From NCBI RefSeq assembly GCF_964199755.1, contig NC_133896.1, positions 63,777,142 through 63,841,141 on the forward strand: a DNA stretch of 64,000 nt. The letters run 5' to 3'. The notes below the pieces were generated by a model. It ran no database searches. It saw only the letters and a list, made by a program, of their open reading frames with translations, and had not been told where the DNA came from. Source of the DNA: Larus michahellis. Taxonomy: Eukaryota > Chordata > Aves > Charadriiformes > Laridae. Shown in pieces: positions 37,001-48,200 of this stretch (positions within the stretch are counted from its first letter, which is position 1; every line of letters starts with the position of its first letter). Made by a program: the position numbers and the translations under genes.

Positions 37001-39102
37001 CTTCTACAATAGAGATGTCAATTTAAAAACAAAGACTTTCTTAAGGAAAAGGACTGGTCTTTCCATTAAATGATATTCAGCTCCATTTTTTCCTCTTTCT
37101 CCATTTTTTTTCCCCTACCTGCCAAGGATGATTATGTTACAGTTATGAGCAACTGGCAGTATAAGACGCAGCAGCATGATTTTTCCTGTACAAAAACATC
37201 CAAAGCCCTGAAAAAGCAGGCAAGGGAGTGACTGCTCTGAGACAGGCAGATCACAGGAACATAATATGCTGAAGCTCATAGCGATGAACTGTGCACTAAG
37301 CCTTGTGAGGCCCCTGATCCCACACCTCACTAAAACCTCTGAATCCACAGCAAGCAAAACTACTCCTTGGCTCCAGACGGCCTTCAAAGGAAAAACAAGC
37401 CATGCCAGCCTCCTTCCTTCCAGAGGGAGACAATCCACAGAAGGTCTACTTGGAGAATATTTGCTTCAGCTGTTTTAAAAGGAATTAGCAGGTGAGACTT
37501 TGGTGGTTCAGGCTCTCTCTCAGCCTATAAAATGCTAAGATAAATGGATACATCCACTACAGTTCGCATTTCTACAAACTGCAGAAAGGCTTTAAGGGTG
37601 CTGAAGTCTATTACAGTAGAAGCAGCAGCTAATTAGCTATAGCCACAGTTCAAGAAGAACAGTTAGCTTAAAGCTGATGCTACTACTGGCTGAAGAATTT
37701 GGGGCAAAACAGTACATCACACCTAGAACCCACAGTATCATTCTTGGATTTAGCATGGCGAAAGGATTACTCTTACAGGGACAGCCTTCCTGGAGGGAAC
37801 CACTGTCCCTGCATGAACTGAATCCTATTCTTTCCACAGCACAAGAATACTGTTCATCTGGTTTTACAGCTTCTCTGCTCAGGAAAAAGAAAAGGCTTGC
37901 TGTTAGACATTGCTTCTGTCTGCATTGCTCTGCCAGTTAAGAACACTGAACTCAAAAGGAACCTCCTGCAAACTGCAAAGCTGGTCCAGCTGAAAGGTCA
38001 CATACTGCTCTCAGTCTCACATAAAGCCAAGGACAGCGGCAGGCAGTGCTGAAGGCTGCGTGACAAAAGGAGGATCAGCAGACAACGTTAAAGCACAGGA
38101 GTGACAGGTACCATCTGCTACAAAGGAAGGGCTAGTGACATTAGTTAAAGCATACTTAATCAACCCAATCCCGCCCAGCTCCATCTGAGCTGAGGCTGGA
38201 GAGCATAGTGGCTGCAAGGTGGCTCAGTGATGTTGGTCCCTGTTAAATGTGAGACCGTCTTGCTGGTTTGAAGATTTCGAACCAAAGCAGCAGGTGTGAT
38301 GCAACTGAAAACCAGAGGAAGTGGAAGGAGGGGTTTAAGTAGAGATGGTGCTCTTCTCCAGCTATGAGATAGGTAGGTATAGTCTTTGCCAGTTTACACC
38401 ACCTCAAACGCTGGACGTGAAACCATGCTGCTCCGGTAAGTCATAAGATCCTGTAGCACCCCCTTATCCCAAACTTGCTTCTGCCATTGACAAGGAATGG
38501 TAACGTTATTCCAACTCAGCTGCTAGAAGTTGGGTGAGGGGTGTTTAAAGGAGTTCTGTTCTTTATCATTGGTTAAACTGTCCCCACCAATAAACATGGT
38601 AGGACAGGAGATGTTTTATGAGACTGGGCCGCTAACAGCCTCTGCTGAAGCTCTCTTCAGTCCCCAAGTGGAAGAGGGGATGACAGCAGGGTTTTCCAGT
38701 CAAGTCGTGAGAGCTCAGCTACAGCATTTCACATTGGTCACCATCAGACAAAGTGCTTTCCTGAAGTCAGCCCTCAGGTATTCAGGCTAGGCCAAAACCT
38801 AGCTGTCACTGCACCAGTGAGGACTGGTGCAAAGGTGCCACTGGTCCTATCTGAGCAAAACAAAAACAAACACAAATGAAAGAGAAAGGGAGACAAAAAA
38901 AAATGGAGGAGGTACTCATTGGGAAGTGGAGGGGGAGAAAATAAAATCACATTTTGTTTTAAAATTATAAATATCCTCCATATAAAGTTATTAAATAAAA
39001 TGAGATCCGTCCAGTGGCTGCGGTGCATTCCAGTGATCCTCCTAAGCAATTTCTGGTAGTCTTTAAAAGTGATCTTTGCTCCCCATCTCTCTTGCCCTTG
39101 GT
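34030..39102 (-). other. DENND11: DENND11 probable long 3' UTR
   Basis: About 5 kb after the DENND11 stop contains no other recognisable gene. On the minus strand, poly(A) hexamers occur at 35689-35694 (AATAAA) and 34037-34042 (ATTAAA). The latter is followed by T-rich sequence, giving a UTR of about 5 kb, in line with the long mammalian LCHN 3' UTR as I recall it. The end could instead be near 33066 or 33114. Several open frames here have no protein similarity I recognise and are taken as chance. Confidence 0.5.
34037..34042 (-). terminator. Candidate DENND11 polyadenylation signal ATTAAA (minus strand)
   Basis: The plus-strand TTTAAT reads ATTAAA on the DENND11 strand, followed 15-40 nt downstream by the pyrimidine-rich CTTGTCTTTCCTG. 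Alternative AATAAA hexamers on the same strand are at 33114-33119 and 33066-33071. Confidence 0.4.
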
Positions 39103-39298
39103 TTAAGTGCAGCAGGGGTTGTCAATGACTAGCATAACATCAATGCCATACACTTCCAGCAGGTCCATAAGGAAACTTCGATCCCCTTGGGGATCCAGGC
39201 CCATGCCTCGTGCGTGGTCAGCTGTCAGTGTCTTGTCCTGGCTGGCTGACACCTCCATCAGCGTCTGAAATATGCGGTTGTTCTGCTCCATGAAAAAC
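39103..39298 (-). CDS. DENND11: DENND11 exon 9 (last coding exon and stop)
   Basis: 196 nt of coding sequence after the acceptor CCTATAG. It encodes [60 protein letters not shown] and PCCT, then TAA at 39105-39103. Nearly identical to the human C-terminus, which ends PCCP. Confidence 0.97.
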
Positions 39299-42200
39299 CT
39301 ATAGGATAAAGTCAGCTGAGATGATGGCATTGGACCCCCCCAAAAGATAGCATATTTAGCAAACAGGCAGCAGAGCCACAGAACTGCATTTAACACCCTT
39401 TAATCATAGCTCCCCCCTTCTGAGCTGACTTTGGAGTAGTTTTCCACCTACCCTATGGATGACACAGAATAAACAAAGATAAAGCAGTAACTTGTAATTT
39501 ACAGCGGTACTTCTGTCTGGCCGATTTATAGTAGGCATTCCGCTTTTCAGAAGCGACCCATGTTATCAGCTAATGTGTACTTTGTGGTAACCAAGTGGGT
39601 ACACCAGACCTACAGCTCCCATAATGCAAAGGAGGGAACAGTGTCGTCAGCCATCTAGTAAGCCACTGGGTAAATAAATTCTCCATTACTGGTGCACAAT
39701 GCAGCAGTGAGAGCTACTTCTTACCTAGTGCTTTCCTAGGAACACGCACAGCTGTTCAGAAGAGCTCTGACTACAGCTGTGCAGCTCAACCATCAGAGCG
39801 CTGCCCCAACAGCCCTTCACACAGTTTCACCCCATTACTTCTCACCTGCTGCAGACTGAACAATAGCAACAGGCAGTGAAGGTGGGAGAGGTGTGGTTTT
39901 CATCTAATTCTGCACCTCAGACTCCACCCAGTTCTGGTTCCTCTGTTTGCCAAGTACAAAGCCAGCCACATCAATGGGCCAATCCTTCATATACAGGTCT
40001 TATCTCCACCCTGTACCTCCTCCAGCATGGTACAGTGCTTGCTTCCCACAGACGTTGTCCTTTCCTCAGCCAAGTGTTCTGGCATGAGAAGTCCCATGGT
40101 GCTTATGTTTTCAAAAACAGGAAGGGATTCTTAGAATTCTAATTGTGTTTTAAAAATACCCGTCTCCTCCCCGCACTTAAGAGACCTGAGCGGAGACTAA
40201 TATGGCTTCATTTGGCTTCTCAAATCAAAAGGAAGATGATCTGAAGCGGATGAGACAGTTTGGTTCTTGGATCCCAAGGGGAAGACAGCTGACTATGGAA
40301 TTAATGTTAACCAGCACAACAGGGAATCAGTGGAAAAAGGCTCCCTAAACCTAACAGTGACCAACTAAGTATTGCAGGTAGCCACTCACAAGATGAAAAG
40401 GTCCTCTTCACAGGAGCTACAATCTTCACCCACTTCTTGAGAATACATTAACATCTGCCTGAGAGAAGGGAGACAGATTAAATGCACTTACCTACAGTGA
40501 ACCTCAAAGCCTTATGAGAAGACAAAGATTACAACTAAAAACTTCACATCCATTTCTTGGAGACAAATCAGATTAGCACCGTTGCCTCGATATCTGAAGC
40601 AACAGCGTAGTCCTTCTAAGACACCAGTCTAGAAGTCAGGCTGTTTTCAGTTCTGCTACTGATCAGTGGTGAACCAATGGTGAGTCACAACCTCTGCTTC
40701 TCTGCCTGCGTTCTACCTGCTCCATCAGGCTGAGGGATCGTATGTGTGCGGAGTGCCCATGGACTCTCATACCAGTCAACTACAGTAGAACCAGAATCTC
40801 AAAGAGATGAGCTGAAGCAGTGGGAAACTTTGAAAATACTAAGACAACAAAGAAAGGACAAAGGAGCAGAGTCCTCTTTATCTCACATCGCACTGCTGTC
40901 CTATTAGGACCAGGACCACTCAGATATCTTTTATTACCTCTGGTCATTGAGCCGTCGGTACTTCTCCTTGTCAGCATTGTTAATTTTCAGGAGTGGTTGC
41001 AGATGCTCATGATGCGTCTTCACATTTTGGTTGTCCACATAGACATCATAGAGATCCCGTTTCTCTTCAAAGATCTTTTCTGTTGTACCTGCCATAATCA
41101 GAGAAGATTTTCAGAGCAGCATGTTGCTTTCCCTGCAGACCAACTGTTCTCTCCTGCTTTCATAGTTAGTCATTCCATGCACATCCTATTTCTCATCAGT
41201 TTTATGCCACAGTCTGGTGTATCAAGACATTTTGCAGCTTGAATTTAAAAACGTCATGCCTAATCCATCATACTTACAGGCCACATAGGATACTTCTGTC
41301 TCCAGCATTTCTATGTCTGCCACATTTACATAGAAGAATGGTTTGGACTCTGGGACAGTTCCTCCAAGACCAGGTAGAGAAACGTTAGCAAGGCAACAGC
41401 AGCAATACACTGCGGACAAGAGAAGTACATCCTGAGATGCTTTCAATATTCCCTCATGGGCATTCTGAACCCCGCTTACTCAGTTCTCTTGCACATTTCT
41501 ATGAAGACAATGGTTAGAGCTTTGAAATGTCCCCGAACACCAGAACTTCTCCACACATCCAATTTTGGATAGAAAATAATCAGTTCTCCTGTGGGAATCC
41601 CATGTTTTAGATTCCACGAATTCATTCAGCACTCTTATTGTTCTGTGTTGACAAGAACTGTGTTTGACAGTGTCAGGTATGTCCTTACCCAAAAGGCCTG
41701 AAGAAAAGCATTTTGTAGGAAATGGGTAAATGCAGGCTGAACGGTATCTTCACAAGGAACGGTTGCGATGGATTTTGAAGACCTGCACGATGTCTATCCC
41801 CTCAATACCCACAGGCATTTCTGCAGTGCTTCAACCTACTAGATCAGAGCTCTGCGGTGTCCCTGGAAACATACCTCTATAGCAGACAACTCCAACTGGG
41901 GGTGGTGAAAATATCAATATGCGCTTGCGCAGCAGGGCAAACTTCCAGAGGACAAGGATCTGCTCACCGAAGAATTTGATGAACTGAGACATACAGCCAG
42001 CAGGGTGTGTGATCTGCAGGTGGAGGGAAAGGGAAGAAAACAGCTCAGAGGTGAAACAGGGACACATGCACAGATGCTAAGTCTAAATGTGGGAGCAAGA
42101 CCAGCACACAGCAATGACAGAGAACTGCAGCTTGTAACAGCACAAGTAACAAAATCTTACCTAAAGCAGCCTACAAAGCACTGGAGGGTCTGCTTATATA

Positions 42201-45200
42201 AAGAAGTACGAGGCACCAGCAAGGAGCCGCAGCACACTGCACATTCCTGCAAGCCTCAGAGCACCTGCCTTACCTTCATTTCTGGGTACATGTATCTGTG
42301 GATGGATGGCAGCCAGTGGACAGGTTGCTGAGAGGTGGGGGTGCCCTTGCTATCAGGGAGAACTCCTTTCTTGTCATCATAGAACGCCTCTAGATGGGAG
42401 TAGTGCCCTGGCATCTCCAGCTGGTGTCTGGAAATGAAAGGGAAAAACAGGGATAGCTGTGGTGTCTCCAGACTTTACGTATTTAGTGCCTCATCCCCAG
42501 CCAACATCTGCTTTCCTAGTTAGCAAAGGAGCCTTGGCTGCCTCAGTTGCACAGACGTATCCAGGAGGGCAGCTGAAGCATCAGGAGTAACACCAACCTT
42601 CAGTGCAGACAGAGAACACAGGCAGGAGCAAAGCAGAGAGTGAGCTGATGTATGCATGAGACTGATCCTGTTTTAAACTATGCTCAGGTAGGAACAGCTT
42701 TCCCTTCTAACATCATCATTTTCCCTGCCAGGCCCACTCAACACAGCTGAGGCACACAACTAGCCGGGATAACCGTCATAGGTTTAGAAGCCTTTTCTGA
42801 GCCCTTAGTAAAATGGTTTTCAGAAGCAGAAAAGAAGAACTTCTTGTCCTCTCAGCCTTCCCCTTGAGGCTTCTGTCCCCACAAAATAAGTGGGGTTTGG
42901 ATAGCATTTGACTAGCCTGTTAGCAATCAACAGAATGCTGCTAATAACGTCCTTGTTTCCTTCCCGTTGTGAACCTGTAAATCTTTCTGGAGAAGCTGTC
43001 ATTCGAGGAAATCACAAGTTCAACATTGTAGCCAAATTCTCACTCGTGCCTAAAACTGTTCTTTCAAGGCAACATTACCTCTCCCAGGCAAGGAGCGGCC
43101 AGTCCCATCCCCACAGGAACTTACCTGACCTGGTTCTCCAGGAAGTGCATGTACCTATACAGCAGGGTGTAGGAAGGGGAGAGAATCCCCACGGACTTCA
43201 TGCGGGCACCACGCTCTAACTCACTCTCCACAGGCATGTTGGCAAAACAGGCCAGGCCAAAACAGAGCCCTTTCCGGAAATAACTGGGGACAAATATTTG
43301 ACAGAAAGGTTAATGTTAAAAAGAGGGCAGGGGAAAAAACAAAGATAACTGACCACTAAAAATACACCTATGGTGTCCTAGCCTTCTCGGGAACAAGGCA
43401 GGACATTTAAGACAAGAGTTCCCAGTGCCTCTACCGCTAAAGGCCTTACCAGCCACATCACAGGCTGATAACACAAGCAAGGAAAGAATTTGGAAGGATG
43501 ACCCACAGAGGATGCAGGACCCAGTCAATGGGGCACCAGCCCATGGAAGCATACTCTAGCTGGAGTGCAAGGGTAAGTTCACACGCCTTTGAGAAAGTAA
43601 CTGTTATTCCTGACCAATGGAATTGTGACAGTGCAATTCATTGCAAAGCATTGCTGTGTTGCAACGCTGGGCTAGTAAAGGGATGGGAAGGGAGAAAATT
43701 CCTAGCACTGAAGGAAGGAGTGAGCAGAAAAGAAAGTGAGCAAGGACTGTTTATCACCACGTTTAAAGGATCCAAAGGCACTGGCAGAATTAAGAACTTT
43801 TTTCCAAGTCCAGTTCCTGCAAAATCCTTCCCATTTCAGTTCTGCCATTCTCTCCCTTCACCCTGGGCCTCCGCTGACAGTCCCAATAGGGGTAGTGCAG
43901 TATGATTTGCCCAGTCCGCAAAAAAATTTGCACACCACTGAGAAGCTGCCCTACCCCATTCACCAGGTGACCTCCACCACTAAAAGCTGTCATACAGCAG
44001 ATCCCATGCAGCTAGCTGCTACTTGATATGATGTTGAGAGTATTGCAAGAGTATCTCTGGCTCATCTAGATAGAGTTTAGCAGCATGTTTATGCAGGAAC
44101 TTAACTTGATAGATGCCGTTTTTCTTGCACGTTCTGAATTAAGGGATGGTGGTGTAGATGTATAGCTAAGAGAAAGATGAAGTAACATAGCTCAGACATA
44201 CTCACATGAAATCTGACTGGATTTTGTGGGACCCGCTTGCCATTGATTTGAATTCCACACCTTCCAAATCAATATCTTGGGGTAAACACCACTCTACCAT
44301 GTTGCCTGCAGAAAAGCAAATTTATTTGGGTAAACATGGACACAGTACTAATTTCTAAAGGGCAAACAGCAGCAACAGCAAGCTGCTGCTTTTACATCAC
44401 TGGGATGCCAGTTACAGTGCACTGATGCAACTCCTGAACTCCCAGTTGTCACAGATGGTAGCTGATGTACTATACTCCATATACCTCTTGCAAACGTTAC
44501 TTGTTGCAGCACAACACCCAGATATTGCAGAACTTTCTGAGCCGTTTCTGAAGCTAGTGCTATTTTGTGGGTTTATCCTTTATAAGCTTAATTTTACCTG
44601 ACAGTGTATGAGCTATGTATGATATTAACACTGTTCCATTCAGGGTGTCTAAACGAGGATCTGATACAGAAAGAACCCAAAGCTGCAGCTTTTTAGGATG
44701 CATTTCTGTGATAAGCTCATACCACCGTCATCATCCTCCTTGGGCTTATGCTTGGCAGGGCTGGTCAAACAGAAACCCCTAAGCCAGCACCCCAATCATC
44801 ACTACTTCTCCCTGGAATCTCTCATGATTAGCTTAGGGTAGGAGGAGTTAGCTTTATATGGTGGCTGAGGTGATCCAAGTACTGCAAGATGTTTGTGCAT
44901 GCTAGAATAACCAAACAAAAAAAGCACATAAATTATAAGCTAGATCAAGATTAGCAAACATCTGTCACCTGCCAACCCAGCTAGAAAGCATGCAGCTATT
45001 CAGTGGAAAAGGCCACCTGAGGAGCCTGATCCTGGAAGAGATGACATCAGAGAAGTCATAAAAAGTCCCTAAAGCTGATGAAATCCTGCCCTGCTGCTGG
45101 CAAGTTTACCAAGGACAAAAAAGGGGGACTTCTGCTTTCCCATGCCAGCACTTCAGAGCCTAACCTGCTCATCTGGACACTCCCGCTGCACCGAGATGTG

Positions 45201-48200
45201 CTCCAGGTTTACCCACTGAATTCCTGTTCTCTGTCAGCCTGCCCATAGCAACAGCATTGGAAGGAATGCTATTTCGGATTAACAACAAAGCAAACAAACA
45301 TTCCTCAGTATAATGCAATGGCAGATGCACCGAGACGATGCTTTGGGGTAAGCATCCCAGCTGTGCTTGCACAAACAGTGTACATTTGGAAGGACCTTAC
45401 GTGCAGCCGAGCCTTTTAGAGAGATTTAAATATGAGGCTTCATTTCTGAAGCCTGTCTGTTGTGTCATTACTCATACTGCACAAGTATATGCATGCACTC
45501 TCGCACAGGAATTGGGCTTAGCTACTGACATTTAAACAGGCTATTTTTCTTCTCACATACCGTATTCAGCAGACCTCCCCCAACCCTGCTTGGCAAGGAC
45601 TTAAAAAAAAAAAAAAACAAAACCAAAACAAAACCCAACAGCGTTAAGCGTGGCAACAGGAGAGGTTTTGCATCCAACTAACCACTGCTAGTCCGCAAGG
45701 GGACCTCTCCCGCAGAGCCGGGCTGGCTGGGGAGCAAGCGGCAGCCTCGTGACCCCGAGCACAGCTCTGTGCAATCACACGCCAAACCAAACCACAGAGC
45801 TCTGCTATAAAGCGTCTTCGCCTCTGAGGCGTGTGAAAGGCTGGCAGAGAAAGCCAGTGACATCATGTCAGCCTGTGCGGTCCCCTGTAGTTTTTGCATA
45901 TTATATATAGATGTTGGCTTTTGTTGTTTGGGGTTTTGTGTGTGTGTTTTTAAAGGCACAAGACCCTTCCTTGAAAGACTGAGGAAATCAGCTCTTAAGA
46001 CTGTTGCCTCTTAACCATGAAATTGTGGTTAAAGCCAGATTTGCTTTTAAGTCTTGCATTGCAGAGAATCACTTACAGGTCATTACCTATAGATTCATAG
46101 ATCAATATGCAGGAGCACCATTGAGCAAGGGCAACTGTTTGACTTGGTCCAGTTTGGTCACAAAGACTACTGTCAGGGAGAATACTCACTATAGAGGTGT
46201 TGAAGTGGACATGGCCCGAACAGTGACTGTTCTGCAGCAGTAAGGTAGGAAAAGATGCCTTGAAACAGATCCTTACCCTACTTGTAACCACAAAACCAAC
46301 TCGCATATCATGCAGCTATTTTTTTTTTTTCCCCTGTCACAAGCAACCCACACCTGCGCTCCTGGCAGCTCCTCGCGCCACCTTGCCCTATGAACATACG
46401 GGTGACGTGGCAGTTGGAGAACAAACGCGGAGATTAAAAAAAAAAAAAATATTAAGAAAGTCAGTCCGGTGAAACAGTAGAGCAAACAAAGGAGAGACTT
46501 CACCCAGACGCGATAGCGACTGCCAGCCTGTCCGAGAAACCGGAGGAGGGAGCAATGTTGTAGAAAAACAGGAAGCATTGCCCTTCCCTACACAGAAAGC
46601 AGCTCTCGTGTGCAAGGGGAAACTTTCCAAGCAAGAGTCACCCAGGGTTAGAGAGCGGGCAAGTGCCGAGAGTGAAATCTGGAGATCTCTTGGCAGCTAT
46701 CTCCCAGCTACAGGCCAGGTCAGAACCAGCACTCTCAGTTTCTGGTGTGCAAAGTTAAGGTTATTCTTTCTCTTGTATTTGCTCTCCCCTGGATTTTCAC
46801 ATCCTTACAGAAGTGATGATGGCACTAGAATTTGGTGGTCATCACCCGGCCCTCCTCACTATTAGATGTTTCCCAAGACCTTTAGGGTCCTCAGCTGTGC
46901 AATGCCAGGACACAAGAAGTACGAAGTGTGACTTAGCCATCACACTGGCTCTGTTTCCTGCATAGAAGAAATGCATGACAGAAAAACAGCATATTTGCAT
47001 GTTCCCTGGTGCAAAACGGATTACTTCCCTCTCTTCCCTCCGTCTCCCTCCATTACTCACATTACCCTTTAAGCCAACAGACTGTGTGGGACCTCCACAA
47101 GGTTGACTACCATCATCTGCATCACAGAAAAAGGGCTAAGAAGGTTCAGCTTCTTTTCAACTATTCTGATCTGACAGAGTTGATGCAGCCACGGACTTTC
47201 CTTCATCTTTATTTATCTCCCTCAGAAAGCAAAATTTATTGTTCTATTTTTTTTCCCACTTGTTTTACCCAAGGCAAGTATGAGTCTTGGAAAGCACACG
47301 TGCTCAAACCTAATGACAAGTTAGTCACACCTACCAGATATATCCCCATGGCTGCCCAAGACAGAGTTGGGTCTTCTCTTACGACCCACCCAAGGGAACA
47401 CCCACACTGGGAAATTCAGCAGCCTCATTAAAGCCCCTCGTGACGATGCTCTTTAAGGGGCAGTGTTTGCATAGATGCGGTGCTCATGCTTTTTGAGGTG
47501 TCAGAGCATTCACAACTCGTCACTCCCTGAAGGAGGGGACTGCCAAAGGGCAGGGAGCAACAAGAAGACGGCATGGTTGGCTCCCGGCCTGACACCATTC
47601 TGCACTTGATTTACAGTTTGCTTGCTGCGTTAATGCAAGAGCCGTCTTTGTAATAGCGGTGAAAAGAGCTCTTTCTCAAGTGCCACAATGTTCACCATGC
47701 TGGAGGTGAGGACAGCAGCACTGATGTAGAAGCTGCCTCTGGCTCTTATGTTCGGGCACTCACATAAACATTGACAGAGTCCCAGGGATACCGGAACCGT
47801 AACTGGCCTGGCAACCCCACAGCCTACCTTCACGAACTCATCACTTGCAACTGCTGGATACGCTGAGCTTGTCTGCTTCAAGCTCTTGGGAGGGAATTTT
47901 AGGAGAGAAGCTCTTGTGTTCTTTATTAGCCTAGTCACCACTTCATCCTTCTACAGTAAAACATCTCTCACCCAATTGCTTGCCTGTATTTGTGTCGACA
48001 TCACCTGGAGTTACTACCCTCCCAGCCACCAACAGAAATTCTGCCTTTCACATGCTTGAGAGCAAGCTACCAAAGCAGCTACCAAAGCTGCTGTGTTTTT
48101 CCTGGGCAGCATCAAGCAGGTTTCCAGCTCAGACACCGACTGGATCATCTCCTTTAAGTCACACACAAGGACCAGATACCCTTATGAACACTACAGAAGT

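Larger units (their letters stand above)
39299..44205 (-). other. DENND11 introns 2-8
   Basis: Introns at 43284-44205, 42428-43124, 42014-42273, 41410-41874, 41089-41277, 40459-40937 and 39299-40389. They are all short (0.2-1.1 kb), all GT-AG on the minus strand. I see no repeats or nested genes in them. Confidence 0.85.
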
